DNA from: Silurus meridionalis
Lineage: Eukaryota > Chordata > Actinopteri > Siluriformes > Siluridae
Length of the DNA: 64,000 nt
Reading direction: 5' to 3'
Assembly: GCF_014805685.1 (NCBI RefSeq)
Contig: NC_060884.1
Location: 14,552,856 to 14,616,855 of the forward strand
Shown: in pieces, positions 10,149 through 19,879 of the stretch
Numbering within the stretch: position 1 is the stretch's first letter
Layout: each line of letters opens with the position of its first letter
Translations under genes and position numbers: made by a program
The notes under the pieces: model-generated
What the model was told of the DNA's origin: nothing
The model's database searches: none
The model's input: only the letters and a program-made list of their open reading frames with translations

Positions 10149-13100
10149 CTTCGGCTGCTTCCATTAGGGGTCGCCACAGCGGATCATCCTGCTCCATAGC
10201 ACCCTGTCCTCTACATCTGCCTCTTTCACACCAACTACCTGCATGTCTTCCCTCACCACATCCATGAACCTCCTCCTTGGCCTTCCTCTTTTCCTCCTAC
10301 CTGGTGGCTCCATCTTCAACATTCTTCTACCAATATAATTCATGTCCCTTCTATGCACATGTCCAAACCATCTCAATCTCGCCTCCCTCACCTTGTCGCC
10401 AAAACATCCTACATGTGCTGTCCCTCTAATAAACTCATTTCTAATCTTGTCCATCCTCGTCACTCCCAACGAAAACCTTAACATCTTCAGCTCTGCTACC
10501 TCCAGCTCTGCCTCCTGCCTTTTACTCAATGCCACTGTCTCTAATCCATACAACATCGCAGGTCTCACCACAGTCCTATAAACTTTCCCTTTCATTCTTG
10601 CAGATACCCTACTATCACAAATCACTCCTGTCACTCTTCTCCACCCACTCCACCCTGCCTGCACTCTTTTCTTTACTTCTCTAACACACTCTCCATTACT
10701 TTGCACTGTTGACCCCAGGTACCTGAACTCCTCCACCTTCTCCACCTCTTCTCCTGCAACCGCATTACTCCACTGCCCTCCCTCTCATTCACACACATGT
10801 ACTCTGTCTTACTCCTACTGACTTTCATTCCCCTTCTCTCCAGCGCATATCTCCACCTCTCCAGGCTCTTCTCAACCTGCTCTCTACTCTCACCACAAAT
10901 CACAATATCATCTGCAAACATCATAGTCCAGGAGACTCCTGTCTGACCTCGTCCGTCAACCTGTCCATCACCACTGCAAACAGGAAAGGGCTCAGGGCCG
11001 ATCCTTGATGCAGTCCAACCTTCACTCTGAACCAGTCTGTCGTACCTACTGCACACTTCACTGCCGTCACACTGTCCTCATACATGTCCTGCACCACCCT
11101 TACATACTTCTCTGACACACCTGACTTCCTCATACAATACCACAACTCCTCTCTTGGCACTCTGTCGACGCTTTCTAAATCCACAAATACACAATGCAAT
11201 TCCTTCTGTCCTTCTCTATACTTCTCCATCAACATCCTCAAAGCAAATAAGGCATCTGTGGTGCTCTTCCTCGGCATGAAACCATACTGTTGCTCACAGA
11301 TGGTCACCTCTTCTCTCAGCCTGGCTTCCACTACTCTTTCCCATAACTTCATGGTGTGACTGATCAACTTAATTCCCCTGTAGTTACTGCAGGTCTGCAC
11401 ATCTCCTTATGCTTAAAGATCGGTACCAGCACACTCCTTCTCCATTCCTCAGGCATCCTCTCCCCTTCCAGAATCCTGTTAAACAATCTGGTTAAAAACT
11501 CCACTGCCATCTCTCCTAAACATCTCCATGCTTCTACCGGTATGTCATCTGGTCCAACCGACTTTCCATTCTTCATCCTCTTAATCGCTGCTCTCACTTC
11601 CTCCTTACTAATCCTATCTACATCCTGCTTCACCAACTCCACATCCTCCAACCTTCTCTCTGTGATTTTCCTCATTCATCAGCTGCTCAAAATACTCCTC
11701 CACCTTCTCAACACACTCTCCTCACTAGTCAACACATTTCCTCTCCATCCTTTATTGCTCTAACTTGCAGTACATCCTTCCCAGCTCGGTCCCTCTGCCT
11801 GGCCAATCGGTATAACTCCTTTCTCCTTCCTTAGTGTCCAACCTCTTATACAGCTCCTCATATGCCTTTTCCTTGGCTTTCGCCACATCCCTTTTACCTG
11901 CTGCCGCATCTCCTTGTACTCCTGCCTACTTTTCTCATCACTCTGTCGATCCCACTTCTGTTTTGCCAACCTCTTTCCCTAATGCTCTCCTGCACTTCCT
12001 CATTCCACCACCACGTCTCCTTGTCTTGCTTTCTATTTCCAGATGTCACACCAAGTACTTTTCTAGCTGCCTCCTCATCACTCCTGCAGTAGTTCCCCAA
12101 TCATCCGGCACCTCTTCACCACCACCGAGCCCCTGTCTGACCTCTTCCCTGAACCTCACACTACACTCTTCCTCCTTCAGTTTCCACCATCTTATTCTTC
12201 TTTCAATCCTTACATTCCTCCTCTTCTTCTTCGCCTCCAAAACCATCCTACAGACCACCATCCGATGCTGTCTAGCTACACTGTCCCCGCCAACACCTTA
12301 CAGTCTCCAATCTCCTTCAGGTTGCATCTCCTGCATAGCACATAGTCCACCTGTGTGCACCTTCCTCCACTCTTATACGCCACCCTATGATCCTCCTTCT
12401 TCTTAAAATACGTGTTCACCACTGCCATTTCCATCCTTTTAGCAAAATCTACCACCATCTGCCCTTCCACATTCCTCTCCTTAAAACCATACCTACCCAT
12501 CACCTCCTCATCACCTCTGTTCCTTCACCTACATGCCCATTAAAGTCTGCCCCAATCACCAATCGTTCTTTCCTAGGTACACCATCTACCACGTCATCTA
12601 ATTCACTCCAGAATCTTTCCTTTTCCTCCATCTCACAGCCAACTTGTGGAGCATAGGCACTGATGACATTTATCATCATCCTTCAACTTCCACCTTCACG
12701 ATCATCACCCTATCAGAAACTCTCTTCACCTCCACTACACTCTTACTGTACTCTTCCTTCAGAATCACCCCTACACCATTTCTCTTCCCATCCACACCAT
12801 GATAAAACAGTTTAAATCCACCTCCAATGTTCCTGGCCTTACTCCCTTTCCACTTGGTCTCCTGAACACACAGCATATCTACCTTTCTCCTCTCCATCAT
12901 ATCAGCTATCTCTCTCCCTTTACCCATCATAGTACCAACATTTAAAGTACCAACCCGAACCTCTACTCTCCTACACTGCTCCTTTTCCTGCCGTCTCTGT
13001 AGACGTCTTCCTCCTCTCCTTCTCCTCCTTCGGCCAACAGTAGCCCAATTTCTACCGGTACCCTGTCGGCTAACGATACCTGTGGCGGTCGTTGTTAACC

Positions 13101-13263
13101 CGGGCCTCGACCGATCCGGTATGAAATTCTCCTTTGTGATCCGCATATTTGATTTGGCACATGTTTTACGCTGGATGCCCTTCCTAACACAACCCTCCCC
13201 ATTTACCCGGGCTTGGGACCGGCACTAAGAGTGCACTGGCTTGTGCCCCTCTAATGGCTGGGT
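10121..13263 (-). mobile_element. RTE-clade LINE, near full-length (copy 1)
   Basis: This 3143-bp insertion in the L2 LINE is bounded by 16-bp target duplications. On the minus strand it runs from a 5' leader at 13263 through endonuclease and reverse transcriptase to a 3' tail of GAA repeats (TTC on the plus strand, 10121-10152). The 3' leader before the tail reads, on the plus strand, TAGGGGTCGCCACAGCGGAT. The same 3' tail occurs in the SINE at 60205-60413. Three other copies lie at 17318, 19880 and 37004. Confidence 0.95.
10164..13146 (-). pseudogene. RTE LINE polyprotein (endonuclease + reverse transcriptase), frameshifted
   Basis: The first block (13146-12676) has a basic N-terminus followed by an apurinic-type endonuclease with TLNVGTM and CVQETKWKG. 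A later block carries the DYVLCR phrase. The reverse transcriptase pieces (11675-10673) show KSVGPDDIPVEAWR, YGFMPRKSTTDALF, motif A as FVDLESVDRVPR, motif B as LHQGSALSPFLFA, and FADDIVICG. Motif A has lost residues compared with FVDLEKAYDRVPR in copy 2. The C-terminal block (10745-10164) includes EFRYLGSTVQSNG and GRPRRRFMDVVRED. Several frameshifts separate the blocks, so the copy is dead but nearly complete. Confidence 0.92.
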
Positions 13264-13564
13264 TTCATTGCTAGAGACTCAAAGCACTTTTGTACCTCGC
13301 TCTGGATAAGTGCGTCTGCTAAATGTCGCAAATGTAAATGCTGTAGTGTAGAGGTTTGAATTTGTCTTAACTGGGTTTCTTGCTTTATAAATATGTGATT
13401 ATGTAAAATTCCTCTCTTTCTGTAATGCCACCCATTGTTATTGCGTTTTGTATAGTATTGATGGTTTCTATAATTGCGACGTGATAGTGGTGGTATTAAT
13501 AGGTGGATTAAGTTGGGTAAGTCCTCACTGAAGGCCCAGGTACCACATGCAGGACCTGCCACTG

Positions 13565-15690
13565 ATGCCTAGATAGATGCCTTACATTGGAGAAGTGGAT
13601 GGAGAGGAGTGTGCCTGCAGACATTTCAAAAAAAGGTCAGGGAAATCAGTCAGATCTGTCACCAATAATCTTTCATGTCTCACTTTTATTCTACATTTTA
13701 GGTCAAAAGAGTTTGCATATCAACTGACAGTAAAGGATAACTTCAAACACCCCAATCTTCAACATAAAAAAATCTATGCAGGGTCTTGACTGGTTCTCAG
13801 CATATATTAAAACACATTCCTACCTGTCCATGTGAAGCTAAGAGCAGCTAGTCTGGCTACCTGCTTCAAAAATTCAAATGTGGAGGGATGTTTAAGTTGT
13901 CAAGTTGTGTCCCTTAAATTCAATTATTTTAAATATAAACATGCTGGTTTTAAATTGTCCAGTTGTAGCCAGTGTCTTTTCTGAAAAGATCAAATATTTG
14001 TAGCACAGCTAAATAAAAAAAAAAAAAAAGATTTATACTCGAACTGTTACAGTGAACCATGTATTCAGGTATAGTAACAAGAGTACATGAAGTTTGAATA
14101 TTTCCATCCTAACAATATACGATCAGCTATAATCCTTTGATATACGAACTTAATTCTGGACCACATTTCTGCACCAGGCATGTGAACTGCTGTAAACCTG
14201 CAACTTAAGGCCTATTTCTAGTTTTAATCCATATGCACTCTCCACTATTGTAATTGCTCTATTAATGTTTGATTGTCTTTCTTTTATTTTGCTACAGCTC
14301 CTACAGTGAACTCTGTTGTCAGTTGTGCTTTTGGGTCCAGTTGTGTCCACATTCCTAGCTTTGTCTTTACCCCTGCTCAAGCCTAAGGTTTTTTTTTTTT
14401 CACTTTGACTCTGACGCAGTTATTAGTTCAATCACTGCCTCTGATCATGCACCTAGCATTCTGCTCAGGTTCCAAGATCAGTTACTGCCTCTGACCAGGC
14501 TTTTAGCTCAGTCTTTGTGTTGGTCATGGCCCAGCAATTGCTTTTTTTAGTTTAATCTTGGTTCCTGCTTCTTATTCTGACTCTGCTTGTGATTTCAGTT
14601 TTGTGTGTGTGTGTGTTTGTGCGTGTGAATAAAACTCTGCTTTTAATACTAGACTTGTGACTTTAAACCCTTCTACATGCCAGAATTCTACCATTTTTAG
14701 AGGTTCTGGAACATTTTGTGATCATACATGGTCACGTTTAGAGGATGAGGCAATCTGACTGAAATATTAAATATCCACAGACCTTTTACAGTAGCCCATT
14801 GGCAAGCATGCAAGATTACTTAATTAATTCACCACTAATGCTTAAAAATATACAGAGTATATTTAAAGATGAAATTCTGTAAATGTCTGGTGCACAGCCT
14901 GAGGTCCGGAGATCAGACTGCAACCTTGACTGTCCTTAAATGAGCAACTTGCACTCAGGGCTATGACATATTTTTGTATTAAATAACTCTGTTCTCACAT
15001 TCCCAGTAGTTTGTCAATCCTGTTTATCACTTCATAATGCAATTTAAATGAATGTTTGCCATAAGGTATTTAAGAATGTGGTGAATGTTTTCAATTGCAT
15101 CAGAAGGAATATCAAGAGCACTCCTGTTTTCCTCTTTGCCCAAACCCATCAGATAACACGCATGTATCAGCTCACCTTGCACGAAGTATAAATACTTCAC
15201 TTAATACAATCATCCCCATACAATGTGCTGACATGCTTTTAGAGATGTCAAAAATCAGACCTAGGTCACTGACCATTTTATCATTTCCACCCATACAAAG
15301 GTTGATAGCAGACATTTCACATGAGATAAGTTAGTTGAACCAAAACCACCAGCCTTAGAGGACCAAACAATGGAGCATTGTGTCAGAATTTAAATAGTGG
15401 GGGCACTGGAGAATAACTGAATATGTAGTGATAATAATAATCTTTATTATTATTACAATTTAAATATTCTTTCTATTTTTCACATACACAACACATGAGG
15501 ATGCAATCGCAGGTAAGAAAGTGAATAAATAAAAGTAGTAGTTTAATAAAGAAAACCAAGACAAATCCTGAGCAACAGCAGAGTCAAAGTCAGGGTAAAG
15601 CATAGGACAAACTGGGCTAGGCACAAAACCATGTAGAACCGGCACTGAGCAATACTTTGCATGGTAACTATGTAAAGAGTTTCTCTTTAT

Positions 15691-15692
<2 letters not shown>
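13565..15692. other. Unannotated sequence
   Basis: No gene recognised. The stretch 14390-14660 is T- and C-rich with repeated short phrases (CTGCCTCTGA) and a GTGTGT run followed by AATAAAAC. It may be old LTR sequence, but I cannot define ends. Confidence 0.4.

Positions 15693-15731
<39 letters not shown>
15693..15731. repeat. (TG)n microsatellite
   Basis: Uninterrupted TG dinucleotides. Confidence 0.95.
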
Positions 15732-15732
<1 letters not shown>

Positions 15733-15743
15733 CTTGTTCTATC

Positions 15744-15825
15744 CCGGTGGGGAATTTGACCTAAATGCACACTGACTCATGGGGACCCATGTCTCCATGG
15801 GAATGTAAATTGAGGTCCCCACCGG
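15744..15825. repeat. Short inverted repeat next to the TG run
   Basis: CCGGTGGGGA at 15744-15753 is the reverse complement of TCCCCACCGG at 15816-15825. This may be the end of a small foldback element, but no target duplication is visible. Confidence 0.5.
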
Positions 15826-16599
15826 CAAAGCCATACAAGCACCTCCCAAACAGTGTCTAGACACACCTAGTGTTTTTTTTTTTTTCTGAAGACCTAGGGT
15901 CTATTTTCAAGAGAAAATCTGTACAACTGTGTAATCTATGCGCCCCTAGAGGTCACACACGGTATTGCTGACCCCACCGTTACATTGTTCTGGAAGTGTG
16001 TCATCTATCGGTCTATAATAAAATATAAATGTAATGTATATTACAGAATAGATTATTAAACTATTTACTTAAATGTATATTAATTTATAAAATTAACAAA
16101 ATTAGATACATTTACTGTTGATGCACCAGAATGAAACTTCTGGCTACACTGAGACACAAATTATGTTATTACTAAGCAAATTATTTTTGTTAGATTACAT
16201 GAAAATGCATTAAATAATTTGAATATAATAGATCTGTTAAAACTGAAGCCCTTAATGTAATTTATTGTGGATATGTCTATATTCAAACACTCATTATTAA
16301 TGGCAATTTGAAATTAAGAGGTTGGCCAACTCCAGGTCTTTCAATCCTAATTTCGCATGGACTGTTGTATGCCAGGGGAATCTACAGTCATTAATTGTCA
16401 ATTTAGGTTCGAAAAATACTTTGTGATTTGGTTAATGGAATATATTATTAGTAGTAGTAGTAGTAGTAGTAATTTATTATAATTTTATTAAATCATGATA
16501 ATTAAAAGATAATACACTTTTTCACTTTATGGCTGAGCCTTTCTGCATACATAAAACAGTTCACAAAGAGTTTACTTTCAACAGATCACTAATAAACTT
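15826..16599. other. Unannotated AT-rich sequence
   Basis: Nothing recognised apart from a short (AGT)n run at about 16449-16471. Confidence 0.5.
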
Positions 16600-16605
16600 A
16601 AAAAA

Positions 16606-17240
16606 AAAATGTTTAACAAACCTCCAGGTCCTGATAATATATAATCGTTGTACCTAAAATTGGCAGCTGCTATTTTACCTCTACTGGATTATCTTTTTGA
16701 TATTTCACTGCAATATATACAAATGATGTTAAGTCCCCCACTTACGATGGAAATATGCTACGACGACTCCGTTGTAAGTAAAAAATATCGTAAGTTGAAG
16801 ATGGTACTATGACTATGACAACCTTTTCGGCTTCATGCTGATTTTTCATTTTTAATTTCTGCTCTAAAATGATGGCTTGCCTCCTCTTTTATTTATCACT
16901 TTCAGCACTAGACATACTTGGGCATTTGGAAGACGTTTTTAACACTTAAATTGCTGTTTGAAACCGTTTGAAACAGATAGAAATACACACTGAGACATTT
17001 TAACCCCATCGTGTGCTAGCGAGAGTTGGGCATCTCACAGGGGAGAGAAACGCTCATACCAGCTGCGCATCCAACACAATTTTGTCGTATCGCTCTCGGC
17101 ATTGTAACATCGAAAAATCTTAATTTGAACCATTGTATCTCGGGGATTATCTGTATTAGATAACTACAGACATTCGGCAAAGGTCTGCGCTTTTTCAAGG
17201 CCTTAAAAGTAAACTACTAACAGATATAATCCAATCTGGA
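16606..17240 (+). pseudogene. LINE reverse transcriptase fossil, split by a MITE
   Basis: In one frame from about 16609 the sequence reads FNKPPGPDNI, then a stop, then LKLAAAILPLLDYLFDISLQ. This is the region before motif A in CR1/Rex-type reverse transcriptases (SPGPDxI … PLxxLFNxSL). After the pogo-like insertion the same protein resumes near 17160 with DNYRHSAKVCAFS, which fits the conserved NYRPISxLxxLSK block. Stops are present in both halves. The two blocks are normally about 25-30 residues apart, consistent with one element cut by the insertion. Confidence 0.6.
16723..17156. mobile_element. Pogo/Tigger-like non-autonomous DNA element
   Basis: The left end, TTAAGTCCCCCACTTACGAT, resembles the reverse complement of the right end, TACAGATAATCCCCGAGATA. 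This CCCC…ACGATGG-type terminus is familiar from Tigger/pogo elements. Internal sequence is non-coding apart from short chance frames. Its position inside a reverse transcriptase fossil supports an insertion, although the exact edges are uncertain by several bases. Confidence 0.55.
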
Positions 17241-17317
17241 TCAAAATTTTAAAAATCTACTGATCCAGCATCAAGATGTTAGTGCTCATGAAGTAGAGGG
17301 GCAATGGCTAGAGCCTC

Positions 17318-19360
17318 TGTAAGGTGCACACAGGTGGATTATATTCTATGCACGAGATGCAACTTTAAAGAGATTAAAGACTGTAAAGTGTGGGGAGGGG
17401 ACAGTGTAGCTAGACAGCATCAGATAGTGCTCTGAAGGATGGCTCTGGGATTGAAGAAGAAGAGGAGGCGAGTGAAGACTTAAAGAAGAATAAGATGGTG
17501 GAAACTGAAGGAGGAAGACTAGTGTGAGATTCAGGGAAGAGGTCAGACGGGCTCGGTGGTGGTGAGGAGGTGCTAGATGATTGGGCAACTACTGCAAAAG
17601 TGATAAGGGAGACAGCTAGAAAGGGGCACTTGGTGTATCTGGAAATAGAAAGGAAGATAAAGAAATGTGGTGGTGGAATGAGGAAGTGCAGGAAAGCATA
17701 AGGAGAAAGAGGTTGGCAAAACAGAATTGGGATCGACAGAGTGAAAAGAAAAGTAAACAGGAGTACAAGAAGATGAGGCAGCAGGTAAAGAGGAATGTGG
17801 CGAAAGCCAAGGAAAAGGCATATGAGGAGCTGTAAGAGAAGATGGACACCAAGGAAGGAAAAAAGGATTTGTACCGATTGGCCAGGCAGAGAGACCAAGC
17901 TGGGAAGGATGTGCTGCAAGTTAGAGCAATAAAGGATGGAGATGGAAATGTGTTGACTAGTGAGGAGAGTGTGTTGAGAAGATGGAGGAAGTATTTTGGG
18001 CAGCTGATAAACGAGGAAAATGAGAGAGAAGGTTGGATGGTGTGGAGATGGTGAAGCAGGAAGTGGATAGGATTAGTAATTAGGAAGTGAGAGCAGCAAT
18101 TAAGAGGATGAAGAGTGGAAAAGTCAGTTGGACCAGATGACATAACGGTAGAAGCATGGAGATGTTTAGGTGAGATGGCAGTGGAGTTTTTAACAAGATC
18201 AATTAACAGGATTGTGGACGGTGAGAGGATGCCTGAGGAATGGAGAAGGAGTGTGCTGGTACCGATCTTTAAGAACAAGAGGGATGTGCAGACCTGCAGT
18301 AACTACAGGGAATTAAGTTGATCAGTCACACCATGAAGTTATGGGAAAGAGTAGTGGAAGCCAGGCTGAAGGAAGAGGTGACCATCTGTGAGCAGCAGTA
18401 TGGTTTTATGCCGAGGAAGAGCACCACAGATGCATTATTTGATTTGAGAATGTTGATGGAAAAGTATCGAGAAGGTCAGAAGGAGTTGCATTGTGTGTTT
18501 GTGGATTTAGAGAAAGCGTACGACAGGGTGCCAAGAGAAGAGTTGTGGTATTGAATGAGGAAGTCAGGTGTGTCAGATAAGTATGTGAGGGTGGTGCAGG
18601 ACATGTATGAGGAGAGTGTGACAGCAGTGAAGTGTGCAGTAGGAACAACAGACTGGTTCAAGGTGGAGGTTGGACTGCATCAAGGATCGGCTCCGAGCCC
18701 TTTCCTGTTTGCAGTGGTGATGGACAGATTGACAGATGAGGTCAGACAGGAGTCTTCATGGACTATGATGTTTGTGGATAATATTGTGATTTGTGGTGTG
18801 AGTAAGGAGCAGGTTGAAAAGAGCCTGGTGAGGTTTAGGTATGTGCTAGAGACAAGCGGAATAAAAGTCAGTAGGAGTAAGACAGAGTACATGTGTGTGA
18901 ATGAGCGGTAGGGCAGTGGAGGGGTGCAGTTGCAGGGACAAGAGGTGAAGAAGGTGGAGGAGTTTAGGTATCTGGGGTCAACAGTGTAAAGTAATGGAGA
19001 GTGTGTTAGAGAAGTGAAGAAAAGAGTGTAGGCAGGATTGAGTGGGTGGAGAAGAGTGATAGCAGGAGTGATCTGTGATAGAAGAGTATCTGTGATAGTG
19101 AAAGAGAAAGTTTATAGGACGATTGAGATGGTTTGGACTTGTGCAGAGGAGGGACATGGGGTATATCGGAAGGAGAATGCTGAGGATTGCGCCGCCAGTA
19201 ATGGAGGAAAAGAGGAAGACCAAGGAGGCGGTTTATGGATGTGGTGAGGAAAGACATGCAGGTAGTTGGGTTGAAAGAGGCAGATGTAGAGGACAGGGGG
19301 GTATGGAGACGGTTGATCCGCTGTGGTGACCCCTAATGGGAGAAGACGAAAAAGAAGACG
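17318..19360 (+). mobile_element. RTE LINE, 5'-truncated (copy 2)
   Basis: This is collinear with copy 1 in the opposite orientation, beginning within the endonuclease region (phrase GTGCACACAGGTGG). It ends in the 3' leader TCCGCTGTGGTGACCCCTAA followed by a short purine tail. Coding remnants are at 17842-18054, 18115-18321, 18318-18554 and 18555-18911. Confidence 0.92.
17842..18911 (+). pseudogene. RTE reverse transcriptase, broken (copy 2)
   Basis: Pieces carry KSVGPDDITVEAWR, YGFMPRKSTTDALF, an intact motif A (FVDLEKAYDRVPR) and motif B (LHQGSAPSPFLFA). The catalytic box reads FVDNIVICG, so the second catalytic Asp is Asn. Stops (for example after the tryptophan-tyrosine pair near 18553) and frame changes separate the pieces. 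The catalytic change alone would abolish polymerisation. Confidence 0.9.
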
Positions 19361-19365
19361 ACATG

Positions 19366-19399
19366 GTGTTGAAGTATGAAAAAGAAGCCATGTTGGTTC
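19366..19399 (+). repeat. 34-bp direct repeat, left copy
   Basis: GTGTTGAAGTATGAAAAAGA and the next 14 bases recur with two differences at 19847-19880. The copies sit exactly between the facing 3' ends of RTE copies 2 and 3 and bracket the SINE duplication. Confidence 0.85.
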
Positions 19400-19435
19400 A
19401 ATAGGCCTATTTACTGCTTGAACAAGTAGGAAGTA

Positions 19436-19790
19436 GTAGCTCAATAGATAAGTTGTTGGTTTACCGATTAGCGGGTCCCACAACATTGAGGGTTCAAGCC
19501 CTGGCATCGCCAAGGTAAAATTTTATTTCTCTTTTGAAATCTAATCGTTTGTTTACTTTTTGACATTAAGCTGTAAATCTATGTGCTAATTAAATTGACT
19601 GTTGAAAAGATTGAAAAGCACATTGGAGAAAGGTGTTGTTTTACCGATTAGCTGGTCCCCACCAGGTTGGGGGTTCAAGCCCTGTCATCACCAAGTTAAA
19701 ATGTATATTTCTCTTTTGAAATCTAATAATTTGTTTACTTTGTGACATTAAACTGAAAATCTATTTGTTGATTAAGGCAACCTGTTTAAA
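19436..19790 (+). mobile_element. tRNA-derived SINE, tandemly duplicated
   Basis: The first unit has a tRNA-like head: an A-box-like TAGCTCAATAGATAAG near 19437 and a B-box-like GGGTTCAAGCCCTGG near 19491, followed by GCATCGCCAAGG. The second unit begins 180 bases later (TTTACCGATTAG at 19459 and 19639), keeps the B box and tail, but lacks a good A box. Both share a tail with TTTATTTCTCTTTTGAAATC-like sequence. The head resembles the widespread fish SINE phrase in which the B box is followed by the CCAGCACCGCCAAG motif. Confidence 0.65.
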
Positions 19791-19879
19791 AGATTTAATT
19801 ATTTCTTTGTCTTTTTTGAAAGACTTGTTTGGCCTACTTTTAATGAGTGTTGAAGTATGGAAAAGAAGCAATGTTGGTT

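Larger units (their letters stand above)
7649..13341 (+). mobile_element. L2-clade LINE, interrupted by an RTE LINE
   Basis: The LINE is flanked by TGTAGTG at 7642-7648 and 13342-13348, a 7-bp target duplication inside the hAT element. Its 5' part encodes remnants of the endonuclease (phrase IYHPIGPLRDFLEEMDTLLS, about 7806-7865). The middle encodes reverse transcriptase. The 3' end after the RTE insertion carries the typical L2 tail CTCGCTCTGGATAAGTGCGT followed by CTGCTAAATGTCGCAAATG. Without the 3.1-kb RTE insertion it is about 2.5 kb, so it is 5'-truncated. Confidence 0.9.
6825..13564 (+). mobile_element. hAT-like DNA transposon (copy 1), split by an L2 LINE
   Basis: The left end begins CAGTGGCAGGTGGTCAGGGC at 6825 and the right end finishes with CCTGCCACTG at 13564. 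These short inverted termini match those of copy 2 (30817-31731). After removal of the LINE insertion the element is about 1.04 kb and collinear with copy 2 throughout. It carries only the first coding block of a TTF-type zinc-finger hAT transposase (7286-7525), so it is non-autonomous. I could not find a clean 8-bp target duplication; the flanks have probably diverged. Confidence 0.75.

Noticed and set aside
11834..12406. 190-codon plus-strand Ser/Pro-rich frame
   Set aside because: Antisense shadow of the RTE LINE polyprotein.
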